This document shows, one piece after another, positions 36,658 to 44,744 of a stretch of 64,000 nt of DNA. The DNA comes from an uncultured Paraprevotella sp. GTDB lineage: Bacteria > Bacteroidota > Bacteroidia > Bacteroidales > Bacteroidaceae. Under the pieces are notes generated by a model. That model had not been told where the DNA came from, did no database searches, and saw only the letters and a list, made by a program, of their open reading frames with translations. Where the stretch lies: contig CAJUGV010000007.1 of assembly GCA_910586505.1 (NCBI GenBank), forward strand, positions 62,001-126,000. Reading direction: 5' to 3'. The position numbers and the translations under genes are program-made. How positions within the stretch are numbered: position 1 is the stretch's first letter; each line of letters starts with the position of its first letter.

Positions 36658-38454
36658 TTATTCACCTTTTTCCATCTGGGCTTTCAATGCAGCCAGCGCA
36701 TCGATATCACCCAAAGTGGTAGATGCTGCCTGGTTTTGAATCATTGCGTTTTCTTCTTTCTTTCCACCCTTCTTGGCATTGCCGGAATTCTTTCTTGCTT
36801 CCTTAGCTTCTGCACGCTGTACATCTTCGAAGATTCGGCTGTGAGACAGGATGATGCGCTTGCTTTCCTTGTTGAATTCAATTACCTTGAACTGCAACTT
36901 TTCGTTGAGCTGTGCCTGGCTTCCGTCTTCTTTAACCAGATGTTTCGGAGTGGCAAAACCTTCCACGCCATATTCGAGTTGGATAACAGCGCCCTTTTCC
37001 AACATTTCGACAATTGTTCCTTCGTGGATGGAGTTCACGGTGAACACTGTTTCGAATACATCCCAAGGATTTTCTTCAAGTTGCTTGTGACCCAAACTCA
37101 GGCGACGGTTTTCCTTGTCGATTTCCAGTACCTGAACTTCGATTTCCGCACCGATCTGAGTGAATTCGGACGGATGCTTGATCTTCTTGGTCCAAGAAAG
37201 GTCGGAAATGTGGATAAGACCGTCTACACCTTCTTCTATTTCAACGAATACACCGAAGTTGGTGAAGTTGCGAACTCTTGCGGTGTGCTTGGAACCTACG
37301 GGGTATTTATCTTCGATGTTCTCCCATGGATCAGCCTTAAGCTGTTTGATACCCAAAGACATCTTGCGCTCTTCGCGGTCAAGGGTCAGGATTACGGCTT
37401 CTACCTCATCGCCCACTTTCATGAAGTCCTGAGCTGAACGCAGGTGCTGGCTCCAAGACATTTCAGAAACGTGGATAAGGCCTTCTACGCCCGGTGCTAT
37501 TTCTATAAATGCACCATAGTCTGCCATCACCACTACTTTGCCTTTCACTTTGTCGCCCACCTTCAAGTCGGGATCCAAAGCGTCCCATGGATGAGGAGTC
37601 AGTTGCTTCAGACCCAAAGCGATACGCTTCTTCTCGTCATCGAAGTCGAGAATAACCACGTTGATCTTCTGGTCGAGCTGTACCACTTCTTTCGGATCGC
37701 TTACACGTCCCCATGAGAGGTCTGTAATGTGGATGAGTCCGTCTACGCCGCCCAAATCGATGAAGACACCGTAGGAGGTGATATTCTTAACGGTACCTTC
37801 GAGTACCTGTCCTTTTTCAAGTTTGCTGATGATTTCTTTCTTCTGCTGTTCCAATTCGGCTTCAATGAGAGCCTTGTGAGAAACAACAACGTTCTTGAAT
37901 TCCTGGTTGATTTTTACAACCTTGAACTCCATGGTCTTTCCTACGAATACATCGTAGTCGCGGATGGGTTTTACATCGATCTGTGAACCCGGCAGGAATG
38001 CTTCGATACCGAATACGTCCACAATCATACCGCCCTTGGTGCGGCATTTGATGTAACCCTTGATGATTTCCTCATTTTCAAGAGCTTCGTTCACACGATC
38101 CCAAGAGCGTGTGGCGCGTGCTTTCTTGTGAGAAAGGATGAGTTGTCCTTTTTTGTCCTCTTGGTTTTCGATATAAACTTCCACCTTGTCACCGATCTTC
38201 AGCTCGGGGTTGTAGCGGAATTCGCTCATCGGGATGATACCATCAGACTTGAAGCCGATGTTTACCACCACTTCGCGTTTGTTCATGGCGATAACCGTAC
38301 CGTCAACAACTTCGTGGTCATTTACTTTGTTCAAAGAACCTTCATAGGCCTTTTCCTGAGCCTCACGGCTTTCGTTTACCTGAGCGTTACCGCTTTCGTA
38401 GGCACTCCAGTCGAAATCTTCCAGAGGGGCTACATTTTTCTTTAAATCTGCCAT
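36658..38454 (-). CDS. rpsA: 30S ribosomal protein S1
   Basis: RNA-binding ribosomal protein that helps recruit mRNAs, important in Bacteroidetes where Shine-Dalgarno sites are scarce. It has 598 residues and six tandem S1 (OB-fold) repeats starting at about residues 50, 130, 215, 300, 385 and 470. These are visible through recurring blocks such as GVFIDLGGVDGLIHITDLSW, GAFIEIAPGVEGLIHVSEMS and GVFVEIEEGVDGLIHISDLS. A low-complexity charged tail follows (about 555-598). Confidence 0.97.
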   Translation of the reverse strand: MADLKKNVAPLEDFDWSAYESGNAQVNESREAQEKAYEGSLNKVNDHEVVDGTVIAMNKREVVVNIGFKSDGIIPMSEFRYNPELKIGDKVEVYIENQEDKKGQLILSHKKARATRSWDRVNEALENEEIIKGYIKCRTKGGMIVDVFGIEAFLPGSQIDVKPIRDYDVFVGKTMEFKVVKINQEFKNVVVSHKALIEAELEQQKKEIISKLEKGQVLEGTVKNITSYGVFIDLGGVDGLIHITDLSWGRVSDPKEVVQLDQKINVVILDFDDEKKRIALGLKQLTPHPWDALDPDLKVGDKVKGKVVVMADYGAFIEIAPGVEGLIHVSEMSWSQHLRSAQDFMKVGDEVEAVILTLDREERKMSLGIKQLKADPWENIEDKYPVGSKHTARVRNFTNFGVFVEIEEGVDGLIHISDLSWTKKIKHPSEFTQIGAEIEVQVLEIDKENRRLSLGHKQLEENPWDVFETVFTVNSIHEGTIVEMLEKGAVIQLEYGVEGFATPKHLVKEDGSQAQLNEKLQFKVIEFNKESKRIILSHSRIFEDVQRAEAKEARKNSGNAKKGGKKEENAMIQNQAASTTLGDIDALAALKAQMEKGE

Positions 38455-38514
38455 TTAATTAGTTGAGAATAATAATATTATAATGTTAGACATTATGTTG
38501 TTTATAAACGGCGA

Positions 38515-38546
38515 CAAAGTTACGACTTTTAGAATAATTGTGCAAT
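38515..38546 (-). promoter_or_regulatory. sigma-ABfr promoter of rpsA
   Basis: On the minus strand ATTG (38543-38546), 20 bases, TAACTTTG (38515-38522), about 60 bases before the rpsA ATG. Confidence 0.7.
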
Positions 38547-38587
38547 TAAAAACGCAAGAAAATGAGCGTTTTTCTTGTTTTTGTTTG

Positions 38588-38595
38588 TATCTTTG
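38588..38595 (+). promoter_or_regulatory. -7 promoter box of pfkA
   Basis: TATCTTTG, 25 bases before the pfkA ATG and divergent from the rpsA promoter. No TTTG at normal -33 spacing. Confidence 0.45.
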
Positions 38596-38620
38596 CGCGA
38601 GAATTAGATAATTTAATGGT

Positions 38621-39598
38621 ATGGGAAAAATAAATTGTATAGGTATTTTGACTTCAGGGGGCGATGCGCCGGGAATGAATGCGGCTATCCGTGCCGTGAC
38701 GCGTGCGGGGATAGCTTCCGGCTTAGGGGTAAAAGGGATTTACCGCGGATATGAAGGCTTGATAAATAATGAGATTCAGGATTTCACGACGGAGAACGTG
38801 AGTAATATCATTCAGCGGGGAGGCACGATTCTGAAGACGGCGCGCAGCAAGGAGTTTGTTACCGTCGAGGGCCGGAAGAAAGCTTATGATAACATGGTGG
38901 CCCAGGGAATAGACGCTCTTGTGGTCATCGGCGGTAACGGTTCGCTTGAGGGAGCGCGTATTTTTGCCGAGGAATATGACGTGCCTTGTATCGGTTTGCC
39001 GGGTACGATTGACAATGACCTTAACGGAACGGATTCTACAATAGGTTATGATACGACATTGAATACGATTGTGAACTGTGTGGACAAGATTCGTGACACG
39101 GCTACTTCGCATGAGCGTATTTTCTTTATAGAGGTAATGGGGCGTGACGCAGGTTTTCTGGCGCAAAACAGTGCTATTGCCAGTGGAGCGGAAGCTGCTA
39201 TTATTCCGGAAGACTCTTCCAATGCCGATCAATTGGAACAGTTTATCAGCCGGGGTATACGTAAGAGTAAGAGTTCGAGTATGGTGATTGTGTCGGAAAG
39301 TCCCAAATGCGGTGCCATGTATTATGCCGACCGCGTGAAGAAAGAGTATCCGGAATTTGATGTGCGGGTATCCATCCTCGGTCATCTGCAGCGAGGAGGC
39401 TCGCCGAGTGCCTATGACCGTATTCTGGCTTCGCGTCTGGGAGTGGGAGCTATTACGGCTTTGCGTGAGGGGCAGCGTAACGTGATGATAGGTATCCGGA
39501 ACGATGAGGTGGTCTATGTGCCTTTCTGCAATGCCATCAAAAGCGAGAAGGAAGTGAAGAAGGAGCTGATCAGCGTATTGGGTATCCTGTCGATTTAA
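38621..39598 (+). CDS. pfkA: 6-phosphofructokinase, with altered GGDGS motif
   Basis: Group A phosphofructokinase, 325 residues. The N-terminal nucleotide loop ILTSGGDAPGMNAAIRAV, the catalytic loop LPGTIDNDLNGTD and the fructose-6-phosphate loop VMGRDAGFLA are intact. A Gly in the PGTIDND motif points to ATP rather than PPi as donor. The motif that normally reads GGDGS reads GGNGS here (Asn at residue 106, nt 38936-38938), replacing the Asp that contacts Mg in E. coli PfkA. It may be a paralog with modified kinetics or a regulatory role. Single-gene unit with a strong terminator. Confidence 0.93.
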   Translation: MGKINCIGILTSGGDAPGMNAAIRAVTRAGIASGLGVKGIYRGYEGLINNEIQDFTTENVSNIIQRGGTILKTARSKEFVTVEGRKKAYDNMVAQGIDALVVIGGNGSLEGARIFAEEYDVPCIGLPGTIDNDLNGTDSTIGYDTTLNTIVNCVDKIRDTATSHERIFFIEVMGRDAGFLAQNSAIASGAEAAIIPEDSSNADQLEQFISRGIRKSKSSSMVIVSESPKCGAMYYADRVKKEYPEFDVRVSILGHLQRGGSPSAYDRILASRLGVGAITALREGQRNVMIGIRNDEVVYVPFCNAIKSEKEVKKELISVLGILSI

Positions 39599-39617
39599 GG
39601 ATTCTCCGTAGCATAAG

Positions 39618-39669
39618 AAAAACAGGCGCGGGAGTTTGCCAATTAGAGCAAGCTCCCGCGCCTGTTTTT
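39618..39669 (+). terminator. pfkA terminator
   Basis: A 22-bp stem with one wobble (39618-39639 with 39648-39669), GC-rich, ending in a T-run, 20 bases after the pfkA stop codon. It also lies in front of the convergent DUF418 gene and may serve both. Confidence 0.92.
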
Positions 39670-39723
39670 GAAGTCAGTCGGCCTCAGACGGGAGCGGATG
39701 CCCCGTCTGGGGCCGGTATTTGT

Positions 39724-40893
39724 TTATTTCAGCCAGGTGGCTCGTTTCCACACATATTCCAGAGGGCCGTGGGTATGGCGTTTCATCCACCATGTGCACC
39801 ATGCGAACTGGAGGATGAATAATGCCATGCCTGCAAACAGGCTGGCGGTGATGCCGAGATCGTCGTGAAGTGATAGTCCCCAGTGATAGAAGAGTGCCGA
39901 ACCGATGATGCTCTGTGTGATATAGTTCGTCAGACTCATCCGTCCGTAGGGGATGATCTTGTCCATCAGGGGCTGTAGCCGCGTGCGGTAATAAGCCATG
40001 AGTCCGCCGGAAACGAGTATCAGCATAAACGAGAATTTGGCCAGTGATGTGACTGTCAGGCTAAGCGGAGCCAGCACGGAGGGGTTGCTGACGAAGCCGG
40101 GCAGCATGGCGGAAAGTCCGTTGAGCGGAAAGAATGCGATAAGCGAACCGCATAGCACCTTGTTCCATATTCCCAGATTCTCTTTCAGGAACAGGCCGCG
40201 GCGGCCGATGAGCAGACCGAAGAGGAACAGGGATGCCGTCTGAAATACACGTCCGTTGTCCCACGCCCAGGCCAGGCTGGCCAATTGTCCGGCATGAAGG
40301 TTCACCCGCACGGTTTCCAGAAACGTGCCGTTCTGTTGTGCGGCAAAGGTCTGTGCCCACAAATGGGCGGTGGGGACCGAAGGCGTGACGAAAGTCGGGT
40401 CGCAGGCGGCCCTGACGGCGTAGTAGAGCGGCAGCGGCTGTATGAGCAGCAGGCAGGCCAGCACCAGCAGCCATTTGTCCTTCAGGCGGCATGTGAGTGG
40501 CAGAATAAAGCCGGTGAGTGAATAAAGCACCAGTACTTCGGCCGTAAAGAACGAAGCGTTCAGGTTTCCGAAAAGAAAGAGCAGGACAAGCCGCCAGCAG
40601 AACCTTCCCCGGAAGTCTTTGCCGCGCAATCGTTGGTTGTCGTACTGGATGAAGAAGCTGAAGCCGAACAGCAGGGCGAACACGGCGTAAGCCTTGCCTC
40701 CGAAGAGGAAGAACATGCCGTCCCAGACAGCCTTGTCGCAGAAATTCAGCCAGGTGCTTTGTCCGGCCGTATCGGGATAGGAATAGAAATTGAAATGTTC
40801 GATGGAATGCAGCAGGATGATGGCGGCTACGGCAATGCCGCGCAGCACGTCGGCTACATCGACACGCTGATGTCTTTGCATGGTTGTTTGCAT
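39724..40893 (-). CDS. DUF418-family multi-pass membrane protein
   Basis: 389 residues from the ATG at 40893. The open frame begins at 40980, but a -7 box at 40924-40931 lies inside that extension. The N-terminal RVDVADVLRGIAVAAIILLH block and the C-terminal GRMSLTNYITQSIIGSALFY block are typical of the DUF418 / YeiB-like family, related to acyltransferase-type membrane proteins. About 9-10 hydrophobic helices. The function is not established and no operon partners are present. Confidence 0.82.
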   Translation of the reverse strand: MQTTMQRHQRVDVADVLRGIAVAAIILLHSIEHFNFYSYPDTAGQSTWLNFCDKAVWDGMFFLFGGKAYAVFALLFGFSFFIQYDNQRLRGKDFRGRFCWRLVLLFLFGNLNASFFTAEVLVLYSLTGFILPLTCRLKDKWLLVLACLLLIQPLPLYYAVRAACDPTFVTPSVPTAHLWAQTFAAQQNGTFLETVRVNLHAGQLASLAWAWDNGRVFQTASLFLFGLLIGRRGLFLKENLGIWNKVLCGSLIAFFPLNGLSAMLPGFVSNPSVLAPLSLTVTSLAKFSFMLILVSGGLMAYYRTRLQPLMDKIIPYGRMSLTNYITQSIIGSALFYHWGLSLHDDLGITASLFAGMALFILQFAWCTWWMKRHTHGPLEYVWKRATWLK

Positions 40894-40923
40894 GATGAAT
40901 GAGGGTTTTGAGTTAATTTTCTG

Positions 40924-40931
40924 CAAAGATA
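40924..40931 (-). promoter_or_regulatory. -7 promoter box for the DUF418 gene
   Basis: TATCTTTG on the minus strand, 31 bases before the ATG at 40893. It rules against the earlier ATG at 40980. Confidence 0.5.
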
Positions 40932-40986
40932 GCGATTTTTTTGACAAAAGTAAGGCCTTCCGACGCAAGGCGGAGTACACCGGATT

Positions 40987-41004
40987 TTCGTGCTCATGAA
41001 AAAT
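40987..41004 (+). repeat. dispersed intergenic repeat, copy 2 (partial)
   Basis: TTCGTGCTCATGAAAAAT, whose first 11 bases are identical to copy 1. The next 70 bases contain two GCGGAGTGCG-like segments but diverge from the other copies. It lies in the 289-base gap between the DUF418 and GH16 genes, which otherwise holds only promoters. Confidence 0.35.
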
Positions 41005-41134
41005 AATTTTATTGCGGAGTGCGTCGCGTTGTCTTGCGGAAGAAAATTTACTGTGGTGCGGAGTGCGGAAAACTGTATCGCAGGGCGTTGATTATTAGTT
41101 GTTTGATGTGCTTTCGGATCTTTGTGGAATATGT

Positions 41135-41165
41135 TTTGAAGTTCTTTGAAAAATTGTTACCTTTG
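41135..41165 (+). promoter_or_regulatory. sigma-ABfr promoter of the GH16 gene
   Basis: TTTG (41135-41138), 19 bases, TACCTTTG (41158-41165): a full consensus match, 17 bases before the start codon. Confidence 0.75.
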
Positions 41166-41182
41166 AGCAGTCTTAAGAAAGA

Positions 41183-42028
41183 ATGAGAATGAAACTAAAA
41201 ATGTTTTGGATGGCGATGGCGCTCTGCGGTATCGCAGGCACAGCCGGGGCGGAAGACTATCGGTTGGTGTGGAGTGAAGAGTTCGACAGCGACGGAAAGC
41301 CCGATACGGCCTGCTGGAATTTTGAAAAAGGATTTGTGCGCAACGAGGAATTGCAATGGTACGTACCGGACAATGCTTACTGCCGCGACGGACTGTTGGT
41401 GATAGAAGCGCGAAAGGAGAGATTCCCTAATCCTCTGTATGAAGAGGGAAGCCGCGACTGGCGGGCATCCCGCAAGTGGGTGGAGTGTACCTCTTCGTCG
41501 CTGAACACAGCCGGTAAATATTCGTTCCTCTACGGGCGCATGGAGGTAAGGGCGCGCATTCCTGTGGCGCGTGGAGCATGGCCGGCCATCTGGACCCTGG
41601 GGACGTCGATGGAATGGCCCTCCAACGGGGAGATTGATGTGATGGAATTCTACCGGATTGCGGGAGAACCGGTGATTATGGCTAACGCGGCGTGGGGCAC
41701 GGACAGGCGATGGGAGGCGAGATGGAACAGTAAAGCTACGCCTTTGTCTCACTTTCTGGCCATGAATTCAGGATGGACGGACGAGTTCCACGTGTGGTGT
41801 ATGGACTGGACAGAGGAATATATCAGATTGTATGTGGACGATGAATTGTTGAATGAGATAAAACTCTCCGACACGTTCAACGGCAAGCTCGGACAGGGGA
41901 AGAATCCTTTCAAGGCTCCGCAATATATTCTGCTCAACCTGGCCGTGGGAGGCATCAATGGAGGACCGGTGGCGGATGAGGCCTGGCCCATGCGTTATGA
42001 AGTGGATTATGTACGTGTGTACCAATAA
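41183..42028 (+). CDS. glycoside hydrolase family 16 (beta-glucanase-like)
   Basis: Secreted GH16 enzyme, 281 residues. A signal peptide (about 1-23, AGTAGA-E) precedes a single jelly-roll domain. The catalytic signature EIDVMEF is in NGEIDVMEFYRIAGEP (nucleophile and acid/base Glu). RMEVRARIPVARGAWPAIWT before it and YILLNLAVGGINGG after it are typical of laminarinase/lichenase-type members. There is no lipobox, carbohydrate-binding domain or SusC/SusD neighbour, so it is not in an obvious polysaccharide utilisation locus. Preferred beta-glucan is not decidable here. Confidence 0.93.
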   Translation: MRMKLKMFWMAMALCGIAGTAGAEDYRLVWSEEFDSDGKPDTACWNFEKGFVRNEELQWYVPDNAYCRDGLLVIEARKERFPNPLYEEGSRDWRASRKWVECTSSSLNTAGKYSFLYGRMEVRARIPVARGAWPAIWTLGTSMEWPSNGEIDVMEFYRIAGEPVIMANAAWGTDRRWEARWNSKATPLSHFLAMNSGWTDEFHVWCMDWTEEYIRLYVDDELLNEIKLSDTFNGKLGQGKNPFKAPQYILLNLAVGGINGGPVADEAWPMRYEVDYVRVYQ

Positions 42029-42061
42029 CAGGAGAATGCCTTGAGGTTCGGTTTAAGGCAT

Positions 42062-42124
42062 AAAAAAAGGGTCAGCGCTCTGACCCAACCTTTGTTAACC
42101 TTAAATCTAATACTATGAAAAACA
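42062..42124 (-). ncRNA. predicted small RNA 1 (about 60 nt, minus strand)
   Basis: A consensus promoter (ATTG at 42157-42160, 19 bases, TACCTTTG at 42130-42137, minus strand) is followed by a short A/T-rich stretch containing TTAAGGTTAACAAAGG, then a hairpin GGGTCAG / CTGACCC (42069-42086) and seven T. No open frame on that strand. Promoter and terminator so close together without a gene point to a small RNA. The 5' end is estimated from promoter geometry. Confidence 0.6.
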
Positions 42125-42129
42125 CAATG

Positions 42130-42160
42130 CAAAGGTACGTGTTTTTTTGAAACCGGCAAT
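42130..42160 (-). promoter_or_regulatory. promoter of predicted small RNA 1
   Basis: ATTG-N19-TACCTTTG on the minus strand, an excellent sigma-ABfr match with no coding gene within 40 bases downstream. Confidence 0.65.
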
Positions 42161-42340
42161 ACTTTGAGTGTAAAAAAGTATATTATTAAATATTTTTTAG
42201 CAGAATACGTATGAATTGTAACATTTTGTTTGTGGCCATCTTTACGGACTGCGAGGCGGGATGATTTGTTCTCTGTAAGAAGACCGGTTTGTGAAGGAGA
42301 AAAAGAAATCAGGATGGCAACGGATCGTTCTTGAGGGAGG

Positions 42341-42434
42341 ATAAAAGAAATACGGGCTGCTTCACAGCAGCCCGTATTCTTTAGTTTTTTAGGTATTAGT
42401 TTTGTTTAAGGTAAAAAGATTGTTTTCAGGATAA
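42341..42434 (-). ncRNA. predicted small RNA 2 (about 90 nt, minus strand)
   Basis: A consensus promoter (CTTG at 42468-42471, 20 bases, TACCTTTG at 42440-42447, minus strand) is followed by an A/T-rich unstructured stretch, a perfect 12-bp hairpin (42349-42360 with 42367-42378) and TCTTTTAT. It is laid out like small RNA 1, 280 bases away on the same strand. Its promoter starts 49 bases after the stop codon of the sugar kinase gene, so it could also be made by processing of that operon's 3' end. Confidence 0.6.
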
Positions 42435-42439
42435 CGATA

Positions 42440-42471
42440 CAAAGGTAAGGCCTTTTTTATATGTCCGCAAG
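42440..42471 (-). promoter_or_regulatory. promoter of predicted small RNA 2
   Basis: CTTG-N20-TACCTTTG on the minus strand. The whole 42029-42519 gap holds only the two small-RNA units. Confidence 0.65.
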
Positions 42472-42519
42472 TGAAAAACTATGCTATATAACATATTTCA
42501 GAAAAATCAATGTTTTTTC

Positions 42520-43428
42520 TTAAAAAGTCTTCATCCGGTCGTTGTTGTCCGCTTCCTGCAAATGAAAATCAGCTATGCGGGTTATAGGATCCTGGAGGAT
42601 GAGTCCGATTTTTATGCTGTAAGTTTCCGCTGTTTGTTCCAGCTCTTCGTGAAAGATAGTGGCTATGCTGCCTACGAAATGCACGGGAAGTTGTTCGGAA
42701 CGGTAGGCCAGGATGTTTCTTTCGAAGAAAGCCCTGAAGCAATCCGTAAGGATACGGTGGATGTCGGGGTGCGTGCGGTGTGCGGCCAGAAATGGTGTGA
42801 ATGAGGCCAGAAAACGGTTGGCTTCCTGTTCACGGTAGACTTTTCTGATGATGTCGGTTTCGTTCCAGCCTGTGTTTTCGTTCAGGAGCCTGGTCAATTC
42901 AGGGGCTAACAGGCCTTTGAGCCAGTCGGCGATCAGCCGTTTCCCCAGTGCCGTGCCGCTGCCTTCGTCTCCCAGTATGTAACCCAGCGAAGGAACGTGC
43001 TGTATGATGTTTGTTCCGTCGTAGCGGCATGAATTGGAGCCTGTGCCCAGGATACAGGCTATGCCGGCCTCATGTCCGCATAAGGCGCGCGCCGCCCCCA
43101 GCAGGTCGGAATATATCCTGGCCGAAGAGTTCGGGACCGTGGTGGTGATGGCTTCTTCCATCTTGCGGCAGACGGAGGGGAGGCATCCGGCGCCATAATA
43201 ATGGACAGACAAATCCCGGCCGGAAATCTGAAGATGGGAGGCGAGCGGCGGCAGGAGTTCTGTTTGCAGGATGCCGCACAGTTCCCGAAGGCCGAGCATG
43301 ACGGGGTTGAGGCCGCGGGTACGGAAATGTATCCGTCCGGTCTCCGGGGTCAGCAGACACCAGTCTGTTTTGGTAGAACCTCCGTCTGCTACCAGCAGGG
43401 CCGGTTGTGTCTTATTCTTTTTTCTCAT
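42520..43428 (-). CDS. BadF/BadG-type sugar kinase (N-acetylglucosamine/MurNAc kinase-like)
   Basis: ASKHA-fold ATPase, 302 residues: phosphate-1 loop VADGGSTKTDWCLL, adenosine-type motif CILGTGSNSCRYDG and GYILGDEGSGTALGKRLIAD, all typical of the BadF/BadG N-acetylhexosamine kinase group. Clostridial MurK, which phosphorylates MurNAc and GlcNAc, belongs to the same family. It overlaps the AmpG-like gene by 17 bases and is last in the operon, so a role in phosphorylating salvaged amino sugars from peptidoglycan is likely. The exact substrate is inference. Confidence 0.88.
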   Translation of the reverse strand: MRKKNKTQPALLVADGGSTKTDWCLLTPETGRIHFRTRGLNPVMLGLRELCGILQTELLPPLASHLQISGRDLSVHYYGAGCLPSVCRKMEEAITTTVPNSSARIYSDLLGAARALCGHEAGIACILGTGSNSCRYDGTNIIQHVPSLGYILGDEGSGTALGKRLIADWLKGLLAPELTRLLNENTGWNETDIIRKVYREQEANRFLASFTPFLAAHRTHPDIHRILTDCFRAFFERNILAYRSEQLPVHFVGSIATIFHEELEQTAETYSIKIGLILQDPITRIADFHLQEADNNDRMKTF

Positions 43429-44740
43429 GGGTTTCTTTTTTACCGAATTCGGGATCTATTTTCAGCAAGGCTGTTACTCCTACTGTCACCAGGCAGCAGG
43501 CCATCACGATGAGGAAGAAATGGAAATAGCCGACGGCTTCCTGCAGTTTACCGGCTACCGCACCCGGAATCATCATGGACAAGGCCATGAATGCCGTACA
43601 ATAGGCGTAGTGGCTGGTTTGTTGTTCTCCGCGCGAATAATATATAAGGAAGAGCATGTAGGCCGTGAATCCGAATCCGTATCCGAATTGTTCAATAAAC
43701 ACCATGATGTTGACAAGCAGAAAGCTGTGTGAATGGAAGTAGCTTAGATATACATATACCAGGTCGGGCAGGGTGATGCTCCAGACCATGGGCCATAGCC
43801 ATTTTTTCAGTCCGTCGCGCGAGGCCGCTATTCCTCCGATGATACCGCCGAGTGTGAGGCCGAGCACGCCCACCGTGCCTTGTACAAACCCAACTTCCTG
43901 TGTGGAAAGCCCCAGTCCACCTTCACTGACAGGCTTGATGAGAAACAGGTTGGAGATCTTGATGAGCAAGGCTTCCGGTAACCGGTAGAGGAGCATGAAG
44001 AGAAGGGCGGATACGGGTTGCGGTTTCCGGAAAAATGAAACGATGGTAAGCCAAATGTCTTTCAGCAGGCGGTCTGCCGATATGGTTTTCCGGGTGCGGT
44101 CGCAGGCGGGGTGGGGCAAATGAAAGAAGTGGTAGGCCGTGACGGTTATGAAGAATACGGCCAGAATATAGAACGTGATGCTCCATGAATGGGCGATGCG
44201 CCGTGTGAACGTTTCCAGTGTGCCTGCCAGCATGATGAGTAGTCCGCTGCCGGCAATGGTGGCAATGCGGTAGAAGGTACTTCTTATTCCCACGTAGAGG
44301 CTTTGCTCATGTGGAGTGAGAGCCATCATGTAGAACCCGTCCGCCGCAATGTCGTGTGTGGCGCTGCTGAATGCCATCAGCCAAAAGAACCCAAGGGTGA
44401 GGCTGAGGAAATGTACGGACGGAAGCGTGAAAGCCACACCGGCGATGGCTATTGCGATGATGAGCTGCATGGCCACTATCCACCATCTTTTGCTCCGGGC
44501 CAGGTCTATGAAGGGGCTCCATACGGGTTTGATCACCCAAGGGAGGTAAAGCGCGCTGGTGTAGAGTGCGATTTCGGAATTGGAAAGTCCCATACGTTCG
44601 TACATTACGGTGGAGATGCTCATGACCGTAACGTAAGGTAAGGCTTCGGCAAAGTATAGTGTGGGAATCCATTTCCAGGGATTCCGGCCGGCGGCTTTCG
44701 GCTGGGGTAGTTCGTTGTATGCGTACGGATTTCTTTTCAT
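43412..44740 (-). CDS. AmpG-like MFS permease
   Basis: 442 residues with about 12 hydrophobic helices. The N-terminal block WKWIPTLYFAEALPYVTVMS and FSSATHDIAADGFYMMAL (the D-x-A-x-D motif of the AmpG group) mark it as a muropeptide-permease-like MFS protein. It lies 4 bases after the giant fusion gene and overlaps the kinase gene. Import of anhydro-muropeptides or GlcNAc-anhydroMurNAc is inferred from family and from the SpoIID-type domain upstream. Confidence 0.86.
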   Translation of the reverse strand: MKRNPYAYNELPQPKAAGRNPWKWIPTLYFAEALPYVTVMSISTVMYERMGLSNSEIALYTSALYLPWVIKPVWSPFIDLARSKRWWIVAMQLIIAIAIAGVAFTLPSVHFLSLTLGFFWLMAFSSATHDIAADGFYMMALTPHEQSLYVGIRSTFYRIATIAGSGLLIMLAGTLETFTRRIAHSWSITFYILAVFFITVTAYHFFHLPHPACDRTRKTISADRLLKDIWLTIVSFFRKPQPVSALLFMLLYRLPEALLIKISNLFLIKPVSEGGLGLSTQEVGFVQGTVGVLGLTLGGIIGGIAASRDGLKKWLWPMVWSITLPDLVYVYLSYFHSHSFLLVNIMVFIEQFGYGFGFTAYMLFLIYYSRGEQQTSHYAYCTAFMALSMMIPGAVAGKLQEAVGYFHFFLIVMACCLVTVGVTALLKIDPEFGKKETHEKKE

Positions 44741-44744
44741 GGGA

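Noticed and set aside
40893..40980. Start of the DUF418 gene at 40980
   Set aside because: A TATCTTTG promoter box lies within this stretch and the added residues (LRRKALLLSKKSLSLQ) do not belong to the family N-terminus.
42115..42150. Mini open frame MKNTMQRYVFF on the plus strand, which looks like a leader peptide
   Set aside because: No gene follows within reach on the plus strand, and the region is better explained as a minus-strand promoter and small RNA; the AAAGGTA part is the complement of the -7 box.
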